Shown here one piece after another: positions 25,463 through 33,200 of a stretch of 64,000 nt of DNA. Both the position numbers and the translations under genes were made by a program. A model generated the notes under the pieces. The model saw only the letters and a program-made list of their open reading frames with translations, ran no database searches and was not told where the DNA came from. How positions within the stretch are numbered: the first letter of the stretch is position 1; every line of letters begins with the position of its first letter. The stretch is from assembly GCA_036500605.1 (NCBI GenBank), contig DASYBU010000004.1:101942-165941 (forward strand). Reading direction: 5' to 3'. This DNA comes from JAFALK01 sp036500605 (GTDB taxonomy: Bacteria > Pseudomonadota > Gammaproteobacteria > Burkholderiales > Burkholderiaceae_C).

Positions 25463-27886
25463 ATGCAATTCCCAGAATCCTGGCTGCGGAGCTTCTGCAA
25501 CCCCGCGCTGAACACGCAAGAACTGGCCGAGCTGCTCACCATGAGCGGGCTCGAAGTGGAAGAACTGCGCCCCGTGGCGCCGCCTTTCCACGGCATCGTC
25601 GTGGCGGAAATCCTTGAAGCCGAGCAACATCCGAACGCGGACAAGCTGCGCGTCTGCAAGGTCAACGCCGGCGGCGCGGAGCCGCTGCAGATCGTCTGCG
25701 GCGCGCCCAATGCGCGCGTCGGCATCAAGGTGCCTCTGGCGATGGTCGGCGCCGAGTTGCCTCCGGGTGAAGATGGCAAGCCCTTCAAGATCGGCGTCGG
25801 CAAGCTGCGCGGCGTCGAGAGCTTCGGCATGCTGTGCTCGGCGCGCGAGCTCAAGCTCAGCGAAGACCATGGCGGCCTGCTGGAACTGCCGGCTGATGCA
25901 CAAATCGGCCAGAACATCCGCGAGCACCTGAACCTCGACGACACGCTGTTCACGCTCAAGCTCACGCCGAATCTGGCGCATTGCCTGAGCGTCTACGGCA
26001 TCGCGCGTGAAGTCTCGGCATTGACCGGCGCGCCGCTGCTCAAGCCCGAGATCAAACCGGCTGCCGTCGAGCATCAAGACAAGGTGGCCGTGACCGTCAA
26101 GGCCAGCGATCTGTGCGGCCGTTTCTCGGGCCGCATCGTGCGCGGCGTGAACACCCAGGCGCAGACGCCCGCGTGGATGGTCGAGCGCCTGGCGCGTTGC
26201 GGCCAGCGCTCGGTGTCGCCGCTGGTCGACATCTCGAACTATGTGATGTTCGAGTACGGCCGTCCTTCGCACATCTTCGACCTGGACAAGATCCATGGCG
26301 GCCTGGTGGTGCGCTGGGGCGAGAAAGGCGAACAACTGAAGCTGCTGAACGGCAACACGATCGAGGTCGATGAGACCGTCGGCGTGATCGCCGATGACAG
26401 TCAAGTTGAATCGCTGGCCGGCATCATGGGCGGCGACGCCACGGCCGTGTCCGACGACACGCAGAACATCTACGTGGAAGCCGCCTTCTGGTGGCCCAAG
26501 GCCGTGATGGGCCGCTCGCGCCGCTACAACTTCTCGACCGATGCCGGCCACCGCTTCGAGCGTGGCGTGGACCCGGCCGAGACTGCGCTTCACATCGAGC
26601 ACATCACCGCGCTGATCCAGCAGATCTGCGGCGGCGAGGCCGGCCCGATGGACGACCAGACGCTGGCCTTGCCGGAGCGCAAGCCTGTCACGCTGCGTGT
26701 GGCGCGCGCCGCCAAGATCATCGGCATGCCGGTGACGCAGGAGCAATGCGCGACCGTGCTGCGCCGACTCGGCCTTGAGTTCGTCGAAGATGATGCGAAC
26801 GGGGGCACGCTGACCGTCACACCGCCGAGCTGGCGCTTCGACATGGTGATCGAGGAAGACCTGATCGAGGAAGTGATCCGCGTGATCGGCTATTCCGAAT
26901 TGCCGGCCACGCCGCCTCTGGCGCCGGTGGTGGGCAAGGTTCGCAGCGAATCGCGCCGCGCCGCGCATGCGGTGCGCCACGCGCTGGCGGCGCGCGACTA
27001 TTTCGAGACGCTGAACTTCAGCTTCGTGGAAGCGCGCTGGGAAGAAGACTTCGCCGGCAACACCAACCCGATCAAGCTCCTGAACCCGATCGCCGCGCCG
27101 CTGGCCGTCATGCGAACGAGTCTGATCGGCAGCCTGGTGAACGTGCTCAAGAACAACCTCGCCCGCAAGGCGCCGCGCGTGCGCGTGTTCGAGATCGGCC
27201 GCGTCTTCCTGCGTGACGAGAACATGCGCGAGAGCGACACCAGCATTGCCGGCGTGGCCCAGCCCATGCGCGTGGCCGGTCTGGCTTACGGCCCGGCTGA
27301 TCAGCAACAGTGGAGCCAGCGTGACCGCACAGTCGATTTCTTCGATGTGAAGGGCGACCTGGAAGCGCTGTTCGCGCCGCGCCAGCTGCAGTTCAAGGCT
27401 GCCGAGCATCCGGCCCTGCATCCGGGGCGTAGCGCCCGTGTGGAGCTCGATGGCACGGTAATCGGCGTGATCGGCGAACTGCACCCCAAGTGGCGTCAGG
27501 GCTATGAACTGCCCGGCGCGCCCATCGTATTCGAGCTGGCACTCGATGCGGTGCTCGCGCGCACCTTGCCGCAAGGCGCCGGTGTTCCGCGCCAGCAAGC
27601 CGTGCAGCGCGATATCGCCGTGATCGTGAACGACTCGGTCACGCATGATGCACTGATGGCCACGATTGCCGGTGCCCATGACGGCCTGATCCGCTCGGCG
27701 CGCCTGTTCGACGTGTTCAAGCCCGCCGCTCCCTCCCCCGAGGTGAGGGAGGGCGAGCGCAGCCTGGCCGTGCGGCTGGAACTGTTGGACGATGATGCGA
27801 CGCTGACCGATGAACGCATCGAGCAGGCAATGGCTGGCGTGGTCAAGGCGCTCGGCGAGAAGCTGAGTGCGCGCCTGCGCGGTTGA
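25463..27886 (+). CDS. pheT: Phenylalanyl-tRNA synthetase beta subunit
   Basis: This 807-residue protein has the full beta-subunit architecture. It opens with MQFPESWLRSFCNPALNTQE, followed by a tRNA-binding (EMAP-like) domain at about 40-150 (ILEAEQHPNADKLRVCKVNA), and the B3/B4 editing region (QRSVSPLVDISNYVMFEYGR). The B5 domain, a catalytic-like fold and a C-terminal ferredoxin-fold anticodon-binding domain (PAVQRDIAVIVND-like) complete it. It partners PheS and edits mischarged tRNA. The stop TGA at 27884-27886 is followed immediately by the ihfA region, the usual order in proteobacteria. Confidence 0.96.
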   Translation: MQFPESWLRSFCNPALNTQELAELLTMSGLEVEELRPVAPPFHGIVVAEILEAEQHPNADKLRVCKVNAGGAEPLQIVCGAPNARVGIKVPLAMVGAELPPGEDGKPFKIGVGKLRGVESFGMLCSARELKLSEDHGGLLELPADAQIGQNIREHLNLDDTLFTLKLTPNLAHCLSVYGIAREVSALTGAPLLKPEIKPAAVEHQDKVAVTVKASDLCGRFSGRIVRGVNTQAQTPAWMVERLARCGQRSVSPLVDISNYVMFEYGRPSHIFDLDKIHGGLVVRWGEKGEQLKLLNGNTIEVDETVGVIADDSQVESLAGIMGGDATAVSDDTQNIYVEAAFWWPKAVMGRSRRYNFSTDAGHRFERGVDPAETALHIEHITALIQQICGGEAGPMDDQTLALPERKPVTLRVARAAKIIGMPVTQEQCATVLRRLGLEFVEDDANGGTLTVTPPSWRFDMVIEEDLIEEVIRVIGYSELPATPPLAPVVGKVRSESRRAAHAVRHALAARDYFETLNFSFVEARWEEDFAGNTNPIKLLNPIAAPLAVMRTSLIGSLVNVLKNNLARKAPRVRVFEIGRVFLRDENMRESDTSIAGVAQPMRVAGLAYGPADQQQWSQRDRTVDFFDVKGDLEALFAPRQLQFKAAEHPALHPGRSARVELDGTVIGVIGELHPKWRQGYELPGAPIVFELALDAVLARTLPQGAGVPRQQAVQRDIAVIVNDSVTHDALMATIAGAHDGLIRSARLFDVFKPAAPSPEVREGERSLAVRLELLDDDATLTDERIEQAMAGVVKALGEKLSARLRG

Positions 27887-27909
27887 TGATGAATCCGGGA
27901 GACAAGAAG

Positions 27910-28269
27910 ATGAGTGACGACACCGAAGCGCGCCCCGTATTGCTGCCGACCCTGGAGACGCCAACGCTGACCAAGGCCGAGCTGGGCGAACTGCTGTTCG
28001 ACAAGCTGGGCCTCAACAAGCGCGAGTCCAAGGACATGGTCGAAGCCTTCTTCGACATCATTCACCAGACCCTGGTGCGGGGCGACGACGTCAAGCTCTC
28101 GGGCTTTGGCAACTTCAATATCCGCCGCAAGGCACCCCGCCCGGGGCGCAATCCGCGCACCGGCGAGTCGATCCCGATCAAGGCCAGAAACGTCGTGACG
28201 TTTCATGCAAGTCACAAACTCAAGGGCCTTGTACAAGGTGATACTGCATCGAGCGAAGACTTCGAGTAG
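27910..28269 (+). CDS. ihfA: Integration host factor alpha subunit
   Basis: This 119-residue HU/IHF-fold protein contains LTKAELGELLFDKLGLNKRE, DDVKLSGFGNFNIRRKAPRP and GRNPRTGESIPIKARNVVTF, the DNA-bending beta-arm with its intercalating Pro. IHF bends DNA at specific sites in transcription and recombination. ATG 27910 is preferred because GGAG (27898-27901) is 8 bp upstream; ATG 27886 or 27889, overlapping the pheT end, would add about eight residues. It carries an N-terminal extension of roughly 18 residues before the conserved LTKAEL, longer than the enterobacterial protein. The gene follows pheT as is normal. Confidence 0.93.
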   Translation: MSDDTEARPVLLPTLETPTLTKAELGELLFDKLGLNKRESKDMVEAFFDIIHQTLVRGDDVKLSGFGNFNIRRKAPRPGRNPRTGESIPIKARNVVTFHASHKLKGLVQGDTASSEDFE

Positions 28270-28303
28270 AGTCTGACCTCCTTTAGTGAACCCTTTGATT
28301 TCC

Positions 28304-28786
28304 ATGGAGAAATCGCTTCCATCCATTCCGGCCAAGCGCTACTTCACCATTGGTGAGGTCAGCGAGCTGTGCGGCGTCAAGCCGTACGTGCTGCGCTATT
28401 GGGAGCAGGAGTTCACCCAACTCAAGCCCATGAAGCGCCGCGGCAACCGCCGCTATTACCAGCACCACGAGGTGCTGTTGATCCGCCGCATCCGTGATCT
28501 GCTCTATGACCAGGGCTTCACAATCAGCGGCGCGCGCAACCAGTTGACCGAAGGCGCGGCCCTGCGTGGCGACGCCCATGCGTTCAAGCAAGAGGCCGAT
28601 GCGGCCCTTCGTGCCGAGTTCGACGAGCTCGACAGCGTGGTCGAGCTTGATGAGGTCGACGAAGGCGAAGTGGCCCTGGCCGTGCGGCCCGAAGTGGCTT
28701 CCACGCGGCTGACCAGCCAGACCAAGCTGACCCTCACGCAAGTGAAGAACGAGCTCAAGGCGATTCGCGACCAGCTTCTTTTCTGA
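28304..28786 (+). CDS. MerR-family transcriptional regulator
   Basis: This 160-residue protein has an N-terminal MerR winged helix (KRYFTIGEVSELCGVKPYVL, RYWEQEFTQLKPMKRRGNRR, YYQHHEVLLIRRIRDLLYDQ). An acidic middle section (ELDSVVELDEVDEGE) and a short C-terminal helix follow. There are no Cys residues suited to metal sensing. This version lies directly behind ihfA in many beta- and gammaproteobacteria and has no defined regulon. The start is uncertain: ATG 28304 is assumed, while an upstream GTG at 28286 would add six residues, and neither has a strong ribosome-binding site. A tRNA-Pro gene with its own promoter follows. Confidence 0.88.
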   Translation: MEKSLPSIPAKRYFTIGEVSELCGVKPYVLRYWEQEFTQLKPMKRRGNRRYYQHHEVLLIRRIRDLLYDQGFTISGARNQLTEGAALRGDAHAFKQEADAALRAEFDELDSVVELDEVDEGEVALAVRPEVASTRLTSQTKLTLTQVKNELKAIRDQLLF

Positions 28787-28802
28787 GGCCGGAAAATCTG
28801 GC

Positions 28803-28808
28803 TATAAT
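28803..28808 (+). promoter_or_regulatory. -10 element of the tRNA-Pro promoter
   Basis: A consensus TATAAT stands at 28803-28808, 13 bp before the mature tRNA 5' end. The -35 is poor (around 28780-28785). Confidence 0.65.
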
Positions 28809-28819
28809 CTGAGGCTCAG

Positions 28820-28897
<78 letters not shown>

Positions 28898-28930
28898 ACA
28901 ATAAGAAGTCAGATAAGAAAAAAAGAAGCA

Positions 28931-28964
28931 ACGGCCTGGAGACTTTTGTCTCCAGGCCGTTTTT
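28931..28964 (+). terminator. Intrinsic terminator after tRNA-Pro
   Basis: A perfect 13-bp stem, ACGGCCTGGAGAC (28931-28943) with GTCTCCAGGCCGT (28948-28960), loop TTTT, is followed by a T tract. Its AACGGCCTGGA core recurs in the terminator at 30603-30638. Confidence 0.9.
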
Positions 28965-29069
28965 CATTGCTGATCACGAAATTCAAACCCCAGAAAACCC
29001 CATTGGCTTTCGATCTGAGAGCTGATCGGAGCCCGCGTCTTCTCGCACTTCGCGTGCGGTCGACAAGGT

Positions 29070-29094
29070 GCGCATTCCAAGCTTCGGAATGCGC
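29070..29094 (+). other. Perfect 9-bp hairpin in the fadL-like 5' region
   Basis: GCGCATTCC (29070-29078) pairs with GGAATGCGC (29086-29094), loop AAGCTTC. It lies 68 bp before the TTG start of the porin gene. There is no T run, so it is not a terminator; it may be a 5' UTR structure. Confidence 0.45.
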
Positions 29095-29161
29095 CAAATG
29101 GCCTGGCAAGCTTGGCCGCCTTCCAGGCAACGATGTTCACAGGCCTTGAGAGACTTCCAAC

Positions 29162-30577
29162 TTGAAAATCAAATACCTGCCTCTGCTGGTCGCCACTGCC
29201 GTGGCGTCCATGGCTTCCACTTCTGCCATCGCATCCGGCTACCGTTTCGGCTCGCAGAGCGTTTCGGCCCAAGGCACGGCTGACGCCAACGGCGCCGAAG
29301 CCAGCGATGCCAGCACCCAGTTCTACAACGCCGCCGGCATCACCCGCCTGCAAGGCCAGAACGTCACCGCCGGCCTGACCGTCGTCGTTCCCCATTCGAC
29401 CTACACCGACACCGGTTCCACCCGCTTCACGCAGACCCCGGTCGGCGGCACGGGCACCGAAGATTTCGCACCGAGCGCTGTCGCGGCTCCGTCGTTCTAT
29501 TACACGCAACAGCTGAACAGCCAGTGGACCGCCGGCCTGGGCGCCTTCGTGCCTTACGGCACCAAGCTCGACTACGGCAACACCTGGACGGGCCGCTACG
29601 CGCTCACCAGCATCAAGCTGCAATCCGAGGCGTTGAACCCGTCTCTCGCTTTCAAGCTCGACGAGCACCACTCGTTCGGCTTCGGCGTCACCGCCGAGTA
29701 CATGAAGGCGAATCTGGCGCAAGCCGTGGACGTGCCGGGCACCATCGCTGCGTTGTCGGGCACCGCGACGGGTAACGCGCTGGTTCAGCAGATCGTTGCG
29801 CTGGGCGGCAATCCGGCCGTGCTGGCTGCCGTGAAGGATGGTCATGGCGAGAACGAAGCCAAGGATTGGGGCTACGGCTTCAACCTCGGCTATATGTTCC
29901 AGCTGAACGAGAGCACGCGCTTCGGCATTGCCTACCGTTCGTCCATCAAGCATGAGCTGACGGGCCACACGGTTTGGGACTTCTCGAACGTGACGAGCGA
30001 TCCGATCGTGAACCAGGTGATTGCGGCCAGCTCGCGCAAGGCCAACTCGGCCGCGCTGGTGGAACTGCGCACGCCGGAAACCCTGTCGGTGAACGGCTTC
30101 AGCCAGCTGAACAGCAAGTGGGCCGCAATGGCCGATGTGACCTGGACGCGCAGCTCGCGCCTCGGTGACCTGAACATCCAGTTCCCCGGTACCACCGAAG
30201 GTGACGAAGTCATTCGCCAGCAGTGGAAGAACACCGTGCGCGTCTCGCTTGGCGCGAACTACAGCTACAGCGACGCGCTGACCCTGCGCGGCGGCCTGGC
30301 CTGGGACCAATCGCCAGTGCGCAGCGATGAGCTGCGCCACGCGGCGCTGCCGGACAGCAATCGCACGCAGTTCTCCATCGGCGCCAACTACAAGGTGAGC
30401 TCGCAATCGTCCCTGGACCTGGCCTACAGCTTCCTGCACTTCCAGCAGGCTGATGTGGACTACACCAATCTGTGCTCGCCGGTCTCGACCACCTGCACGG
30501 GCAATGGCGAAACCACGCGCGGCACGTACAAGACCTACATGCAGTTGCTGGGCATCGCCTACAACTACCGCTTCTAA
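29162..30577 (+). CDS. FadL/OmpP1-family outer-membrane transporter
   Basis: This 471-residue protein has a signal peptide (KIKYLPLLVATAVASMAST, cleavage after AIA) and then SGYRFGSQSVSAQGTADANG. Next come DASTQFYNAAGITRLQGQNV, the conserved N-terminal hatch region of FadL/TodX channels, and a 14-strand-type barrel ending YMQLLGIAYNYRF. These proteins pass long-chain fatty acids or hydrophobic compounds through the outer membrane. The first codon is TTG at 29162; no upstream ATG is in frame and the signal peptide needs this start. GAGAG lies about 12 bp upstream. A strong terminator follows at 30603-30638. Confidence 0.92.
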   Translation: MKIKYLPLLVATAVASMASTSAIASGYRFGSQSVSAQGTADANGAEASDASTQFYNAAGITRLQGQNVTAGLTVVVPHSTYTDTGSTRFTQTPVGGTGTEDFAPSAVAAPSFYYTQQLNSQWTAGLGAFVPYGTKLDYGNTWTGRYALTSIKLQSEALNPSLAFKLDEHHSFGFGVTAEYMKANLAQAVDVPGTIAALSGTATGNALVQQIVALGGNPAVLAAVKDGHGENEAKDWGYGFNLGYMFQLNESTRFGIAYRSSIKHELTGHTVWDFSNVTSDPIVNQVIAASSRKANSAALVELRTPETLSVNGFSQLNSKWAAMADVTWTRSSRLGDLNIQFPGTTEGDEVIRQQWKNTVRVSLGANYSYSDALTLRGGLAWDQSPVRSDELRHAALPDSNRTQFSIGANYKVSSQSSLDLAYSFLHFQQADVDYTNLCSPVSTTCTGNGETTRGTYKTYMQLLGIAYNYRF

Positions 30578-30602
30578 AACAGCCTCGCTGTTTCAGCAAA
30601 TC

Positions 30603-30638
30603 AACGGCCTGGATGCTTGCGCGTCCAGGCCGTTTTTT
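30603..30638 (+). terminator. Intrinsic terminator after the FadL-like gene
   Basis: AACGGCCTGGA (30603-30613) pairs with TCCAGGCCGTT (30624-30634), then a T tract to 30638. The same 11-bp arms form the terminator at 28930-28961. It reaches the stop codon of the convergent topoisomerase gene. Confidence 0.88.
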
Positions 30639-31654
30639 CATGGCTGAAGATACTGCAGCAAGCGCTGCTCGCTGATCTTCAGGCCGCTCTTGGCTCGAAC
30701 GCGCACGAGCAAAGCGAGCTTGTGGCGGGCAGCAGTCGCTGAAGCCTTGTCACTGAGCTCGGCCCACAAGGCAAGAATCGCCGGATGCAGATAAGACTTG
30801 CGGCACACCGCGGGCGTGTTGCGCAGGCTCTCCGCCACTTCGGTCAACACCGCCTTGGCATTGAAGGCTTCGGGGTCCTTCTTGCAAGCCAACTGCGTCA
30901 ATTCAAGAGCGCGCGCACTGCCATGCCAGGTCCGAAAATCCTTGGCCGTGAAGCCAGACCCGCAGACCTCGGCGAGATAGCTGTTCACATCAGCGGAGCC
31001 GATGCCATGCACGCCGGCTCCGTCTTCGTACTGGAACAGATCCTGCCCCGGCAGATCGCGGCAACGCCGCACGATGCGTGCCACGCGAGGATCCTCCACG
31101 CTGATGTCGTGCGGCACGCCGCTCTTGCCACGGAATTTCAAACGCAAGCTGCCGGCGCTGATTTGCACATGCGAGTTGCGCAAGGTCGTGAGGCCGTAGG
31201 AGCCGTTGCTGCGCGCGTATTCGTCATTGCCGACGCGCAGCAGCGTGGTATCGAGCAAGCGCACCAGCGTTGCCAACAGCTTGGTCCGGCTGAGGCCGGA
31301 CTCTTCGAGATCCTTGGCCACGCGCGTGCGCAAACGCGGCAGGCTTTCGCCGAACTCCGTCAAGCGGCCGAACTTGTCGGACTCGCGGGCCTCGCGCCAA
31401 AGCGGGTGATAACGGTATTGCTTGCGGCCCCGCGCATCGCGGCCGGTCGCCTGCAGATGGCCGTTGGGCAAAGGGCAGATCCAGACGTCCCGGTAAGCGG
31501 GCGGAATCGCCAGCTTTCGTATGCGCTGAATCTCGCCGTTATCGCGCAGCCACACGCCATTGCTCGCGCGATAGGCGAAGCCGCGACCTTTGCGTATGCG
31601 TTGCAGGCCGGGCATCTCATCGCTGACGTAAACGAGATTGCGCGTGGAGTCCAT
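30638..31654 (-). CDS. DNA topoisomerase IB (poxvirus type)
   Basis: This 338-residue enzyme relaxes supercoils by a 3'-phosphotyrosyl intermediate. The N-terminal domain has the conserved AIPPAYRDVWICPLPNGHLQ and RGRKQYRYHPLW. The catalytic domain carries Arg140 (LLRVGNDEY), Lys177 (FRGKSG), Arg241 (FRTWHG) and the nucleophile Tyr288 in CRKSYLHPAI. Length fits the short bacterial type IB family. These enzymes are sporadic in bacteria and often found near stress or DNA-repair genes. Here the upstream minus-strand neighbours are a small Pro/Thr-rich protein and a DUF427 protein, with a 70-bp gap. The gene converges with the FadL-like gene. Confidence 0.93.
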   Translation of the reverse strand: MDSTRNLVYVSDEMPGLQRIRKGRGFAYRASNGVWLRDNGEIQRIRKLAIPPAYRDVWICPLPNGHLQATGRDARGRKQYRYHPLWREARESDKFGRLTEFGESLPRLRTRVAKDLEESGLSRTKLLATLVRLLDTTLLRVGNDEYARSNGSYGLTTLRNSHVQISAGSLRLKFRGKSGVPHDISVEDPRVARIVRRCRDLPGQDLFQYEDGAGVHGIGSADVNSYLAEVCGSGFTAKDFRTWHGSARALELTQLACKKDPEAFNAKAVLTEVAESLRNTPAVCRKSYLHPAILALWAELSDKASATAARHKLALLVRVRAKSGLKISEQRLLQYLQP

Positions 31655-31724
31655 GAGCGCAACTTTAGAAGCGCATCGCTCACGGCTGTCTCAGCCGAAC
31701 GCACGTCGGCCTGTAGGAGGGCGC

Positions 31725-31919
31725 CTAACGTGACGGCCTGTGATCCGCTTCGAACTTGCCATTGAGCGGACTGCGCGTTCCGCCCTCTGTGTCCAAAGGA
31801 CCTTCCGACTCGGGCGTCGTTTCAACGGGTTCTTCGGCCGGCTTCACATGCGTGGCTGCTTTGCCCGGCTTTCCCGGCTTGGTCGGGGTGGGAGTGGGAG
31901 TGTGTGTGTTCTTGGCCAT
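31725..31919 (-). CDS. Small Pro/Thr/Glu-rich protein, unknown
   Basis: This 64-residue hydrophilic protein (MAKNTHTPTPTPTKPGKPGK start, then an acidic middle PAEEPVETTPESEGPLDTEG and a basic end) has no membrane segment or signal peptide. It begins 4 bp after the DUF427 stop, so the two are probably co-translated. It looks intrinsically disordered. No family is recognised. The call depends on the tight linkage and the clean start. Confidence 0.5.
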   Translation of the reverse strand: MAKNTHTPTPTPTKPGKPGKAATHVKPAEEPVETTPESEGPLDTEGGTRSPLNGKFEADHRPSR

Positions 31920-31923
31920 GATC

Positions 31924-32304
31924 TCAGGACCCCACCGTGACGTGAATGCCGGGGTACACGTCGTTGTAGAAGGCGACGCGCTGTGCCAGGTCTTCGTGCT
32001 CCTCGTAGGGCTTCTCGTAGGTCCAGACGGCATGCTTCAGGCGCCGCCCTTCAGCCTCCAGATCGAAGTAGGTCGCGTGGCCCTTGAACGGGCAATCGCT
32101 GGTCGTCGGGCTCGGCGACAAGGTCTCCATCCGCACGTCAGAACGCGGGAAGTAATAGCGCACCGGCGATTCGTCTTCAACGACCTTGATCACGTCCTTG
32201 GACTCGGCAATCGTCAGGCCATTGAACTTGACCTTGACCACTTCCTTGACGGGTTCTTCTTGCACCTTGTGCTCGGGGAATTTCTGATGTCCGGGGGATT
32301 TCAT
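31924..32304 (-). CDS. DUF427 domain protein
   Basis: This 126-residue protein carries the DUF427 fold: VKFNGLTIAESKDVIKVVED, SPVRYYFPRSDVRMETLSPS, TTSDCPFKGHATYFDLEAEG and AVWTYEKPYEE. The Cys-Pro-Phe-Lys-Gly motif is a hallmark of the family. The function is not known; it is a small cytoplasmic single-domain protein. ATG 32304 is preceded by AGGAG on the minus strand, so longer upstream extensions are rejected. It heads a two-gene unit with the small protein downstream and is divergent from a Tyr/Arg/Asp-rich protein. Confidence 0.88.
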   Translation of the reverse strand: MKSPGHQKFPEHKVQEEPVKEVVKVKFNGLTIAESKDVIKVVEDESPVRYYFPRSDVRMETLSPSPTTSDCPFKGHATYFDLEAEGRRLKHAVWTYEKPYEEHEDLAQRVAFYNDVYPGIHVTVGS

Positions 32305-32478
32305 GGTGGGTCTCCTGTTCGTCGCATGCGTGCCTTCCGAGGGGCAATCGGCGTGCCTCCGTGACCGGCAGGTAAAGCGTCGGCGATGGGCATGTGACTT
32401 GCCCTGACAACTCACGGTGCCGGGCGCGATCAAGCCCGCTCGGTGAGTTCAAGCAATGCAGGACGAAAGGATGTGACC

Positions 32479-33099
32479 ATGGGCCATCGCAACAACCCCA
32501 CCAATCTGGCCAAGCGTGACGGCGAAGGCCGCTTCGCGCAGCAGGACTCTCGTGGCGACTATCGGCAAGACATGCCGCCGTCTTATCAAACGCGCCGCGG
32601 TCATGACGAGAGCCGCTTCGGCCGCGATGAAGAGCCGCGCGGCGACCCGTACATGGCCGCCAGCAACACCTACCGCGAACCGCGCGACAACCTCGATTAC
32701 GGCACGGACGACTATCCGGGCTACCGCGGCAGCTACAGCAACTATGGCCGCTCGGAGGCGGGCCGCGACGACTACGACCGCGCCCAGCATGCCGACTGGC
32801 GCCGCGAGGAATACCAGCGCCGCATGCAGCCGTCGCGCGCCCCTTACAACCGCGACGACAGCTACTACGCCGGTGATCATCGCTATCCGCCCACAGGCGC
32901 GCCGCACGAGCACTTCGATCCCGACTACCACCAGTGGCGCTCGGAGCAGATGAGCCTGCTGGACAAGGACTATCGCGCCTGGCGCGACGACCGCTACAAG
33001 AAGTTCTCGGAGGACTTCAATACGTGGCGCAGCAATCGCAAGAGCAGCGAGAGTAGCGAGGCCGCGCAGACCGCCGAGAGCACGGCCAAGCACAAGTAA
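32479..33099 (+). CDS. Hydrophilic Arg/Asp/Tyr-rich protein, unknown
   Basis: This 206-residue protein starts MGHRNNPTNLAKRDGEGRFA and is very rich in Arg, Asp, Tyr and Ser with little hydrophobic content through residue 140. It looks disordered. A more ordered C-terminal part follows (DYHQWRSEQMSLLDKDYRAW, then RYKKFSEDFNTWR), in which W-R repeats recur every 10-20 residues. AAAGG at 32466-32470 supports ATG 32479. The composition and its place opposite a DUF427 gene recall small stress-associated proteins of Burkholderiales, but that is only an impression. No function is assigned. Confidence 0.7.
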   Translation: MGHRNNPTNLAKRDGEGRFAQQDSRGDYRQDMPPSYQTRRGHDESRFGRDEEPRGDPYMAASNTYREPRDNLDYGTDDYPGYRGSYSNYGRSEAGRDDYDRAQHADWRREEYQRRMQPSRAPYNRDDSYYAGDHRYPPTGAPHEHFDPDYHQWRSEQMSLLDKDYRAWRDDRYKKFSEDFNTWRSNRKSSESSEAAQTAESTAKHK

Positions 33100-33200
33100 G
33101 CGAACGATCCCTCCTTGGAATGAAGCCCCGCCGCTCGTGAGCCGCGGGGCTTGAGCGCGTCTGCATAATCGGCCCCTTCAAATTCGAAATGGGGACGAGC

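Noticed and set aside
24416..27964. 1182-codon open frame on the minus strand
   Set aside because: It is antisense to pheS and pheT, which are certain. Its translation is rich in His, Arg, Ala and Val with no domain, the usual shadow of high-GC coding DNA.
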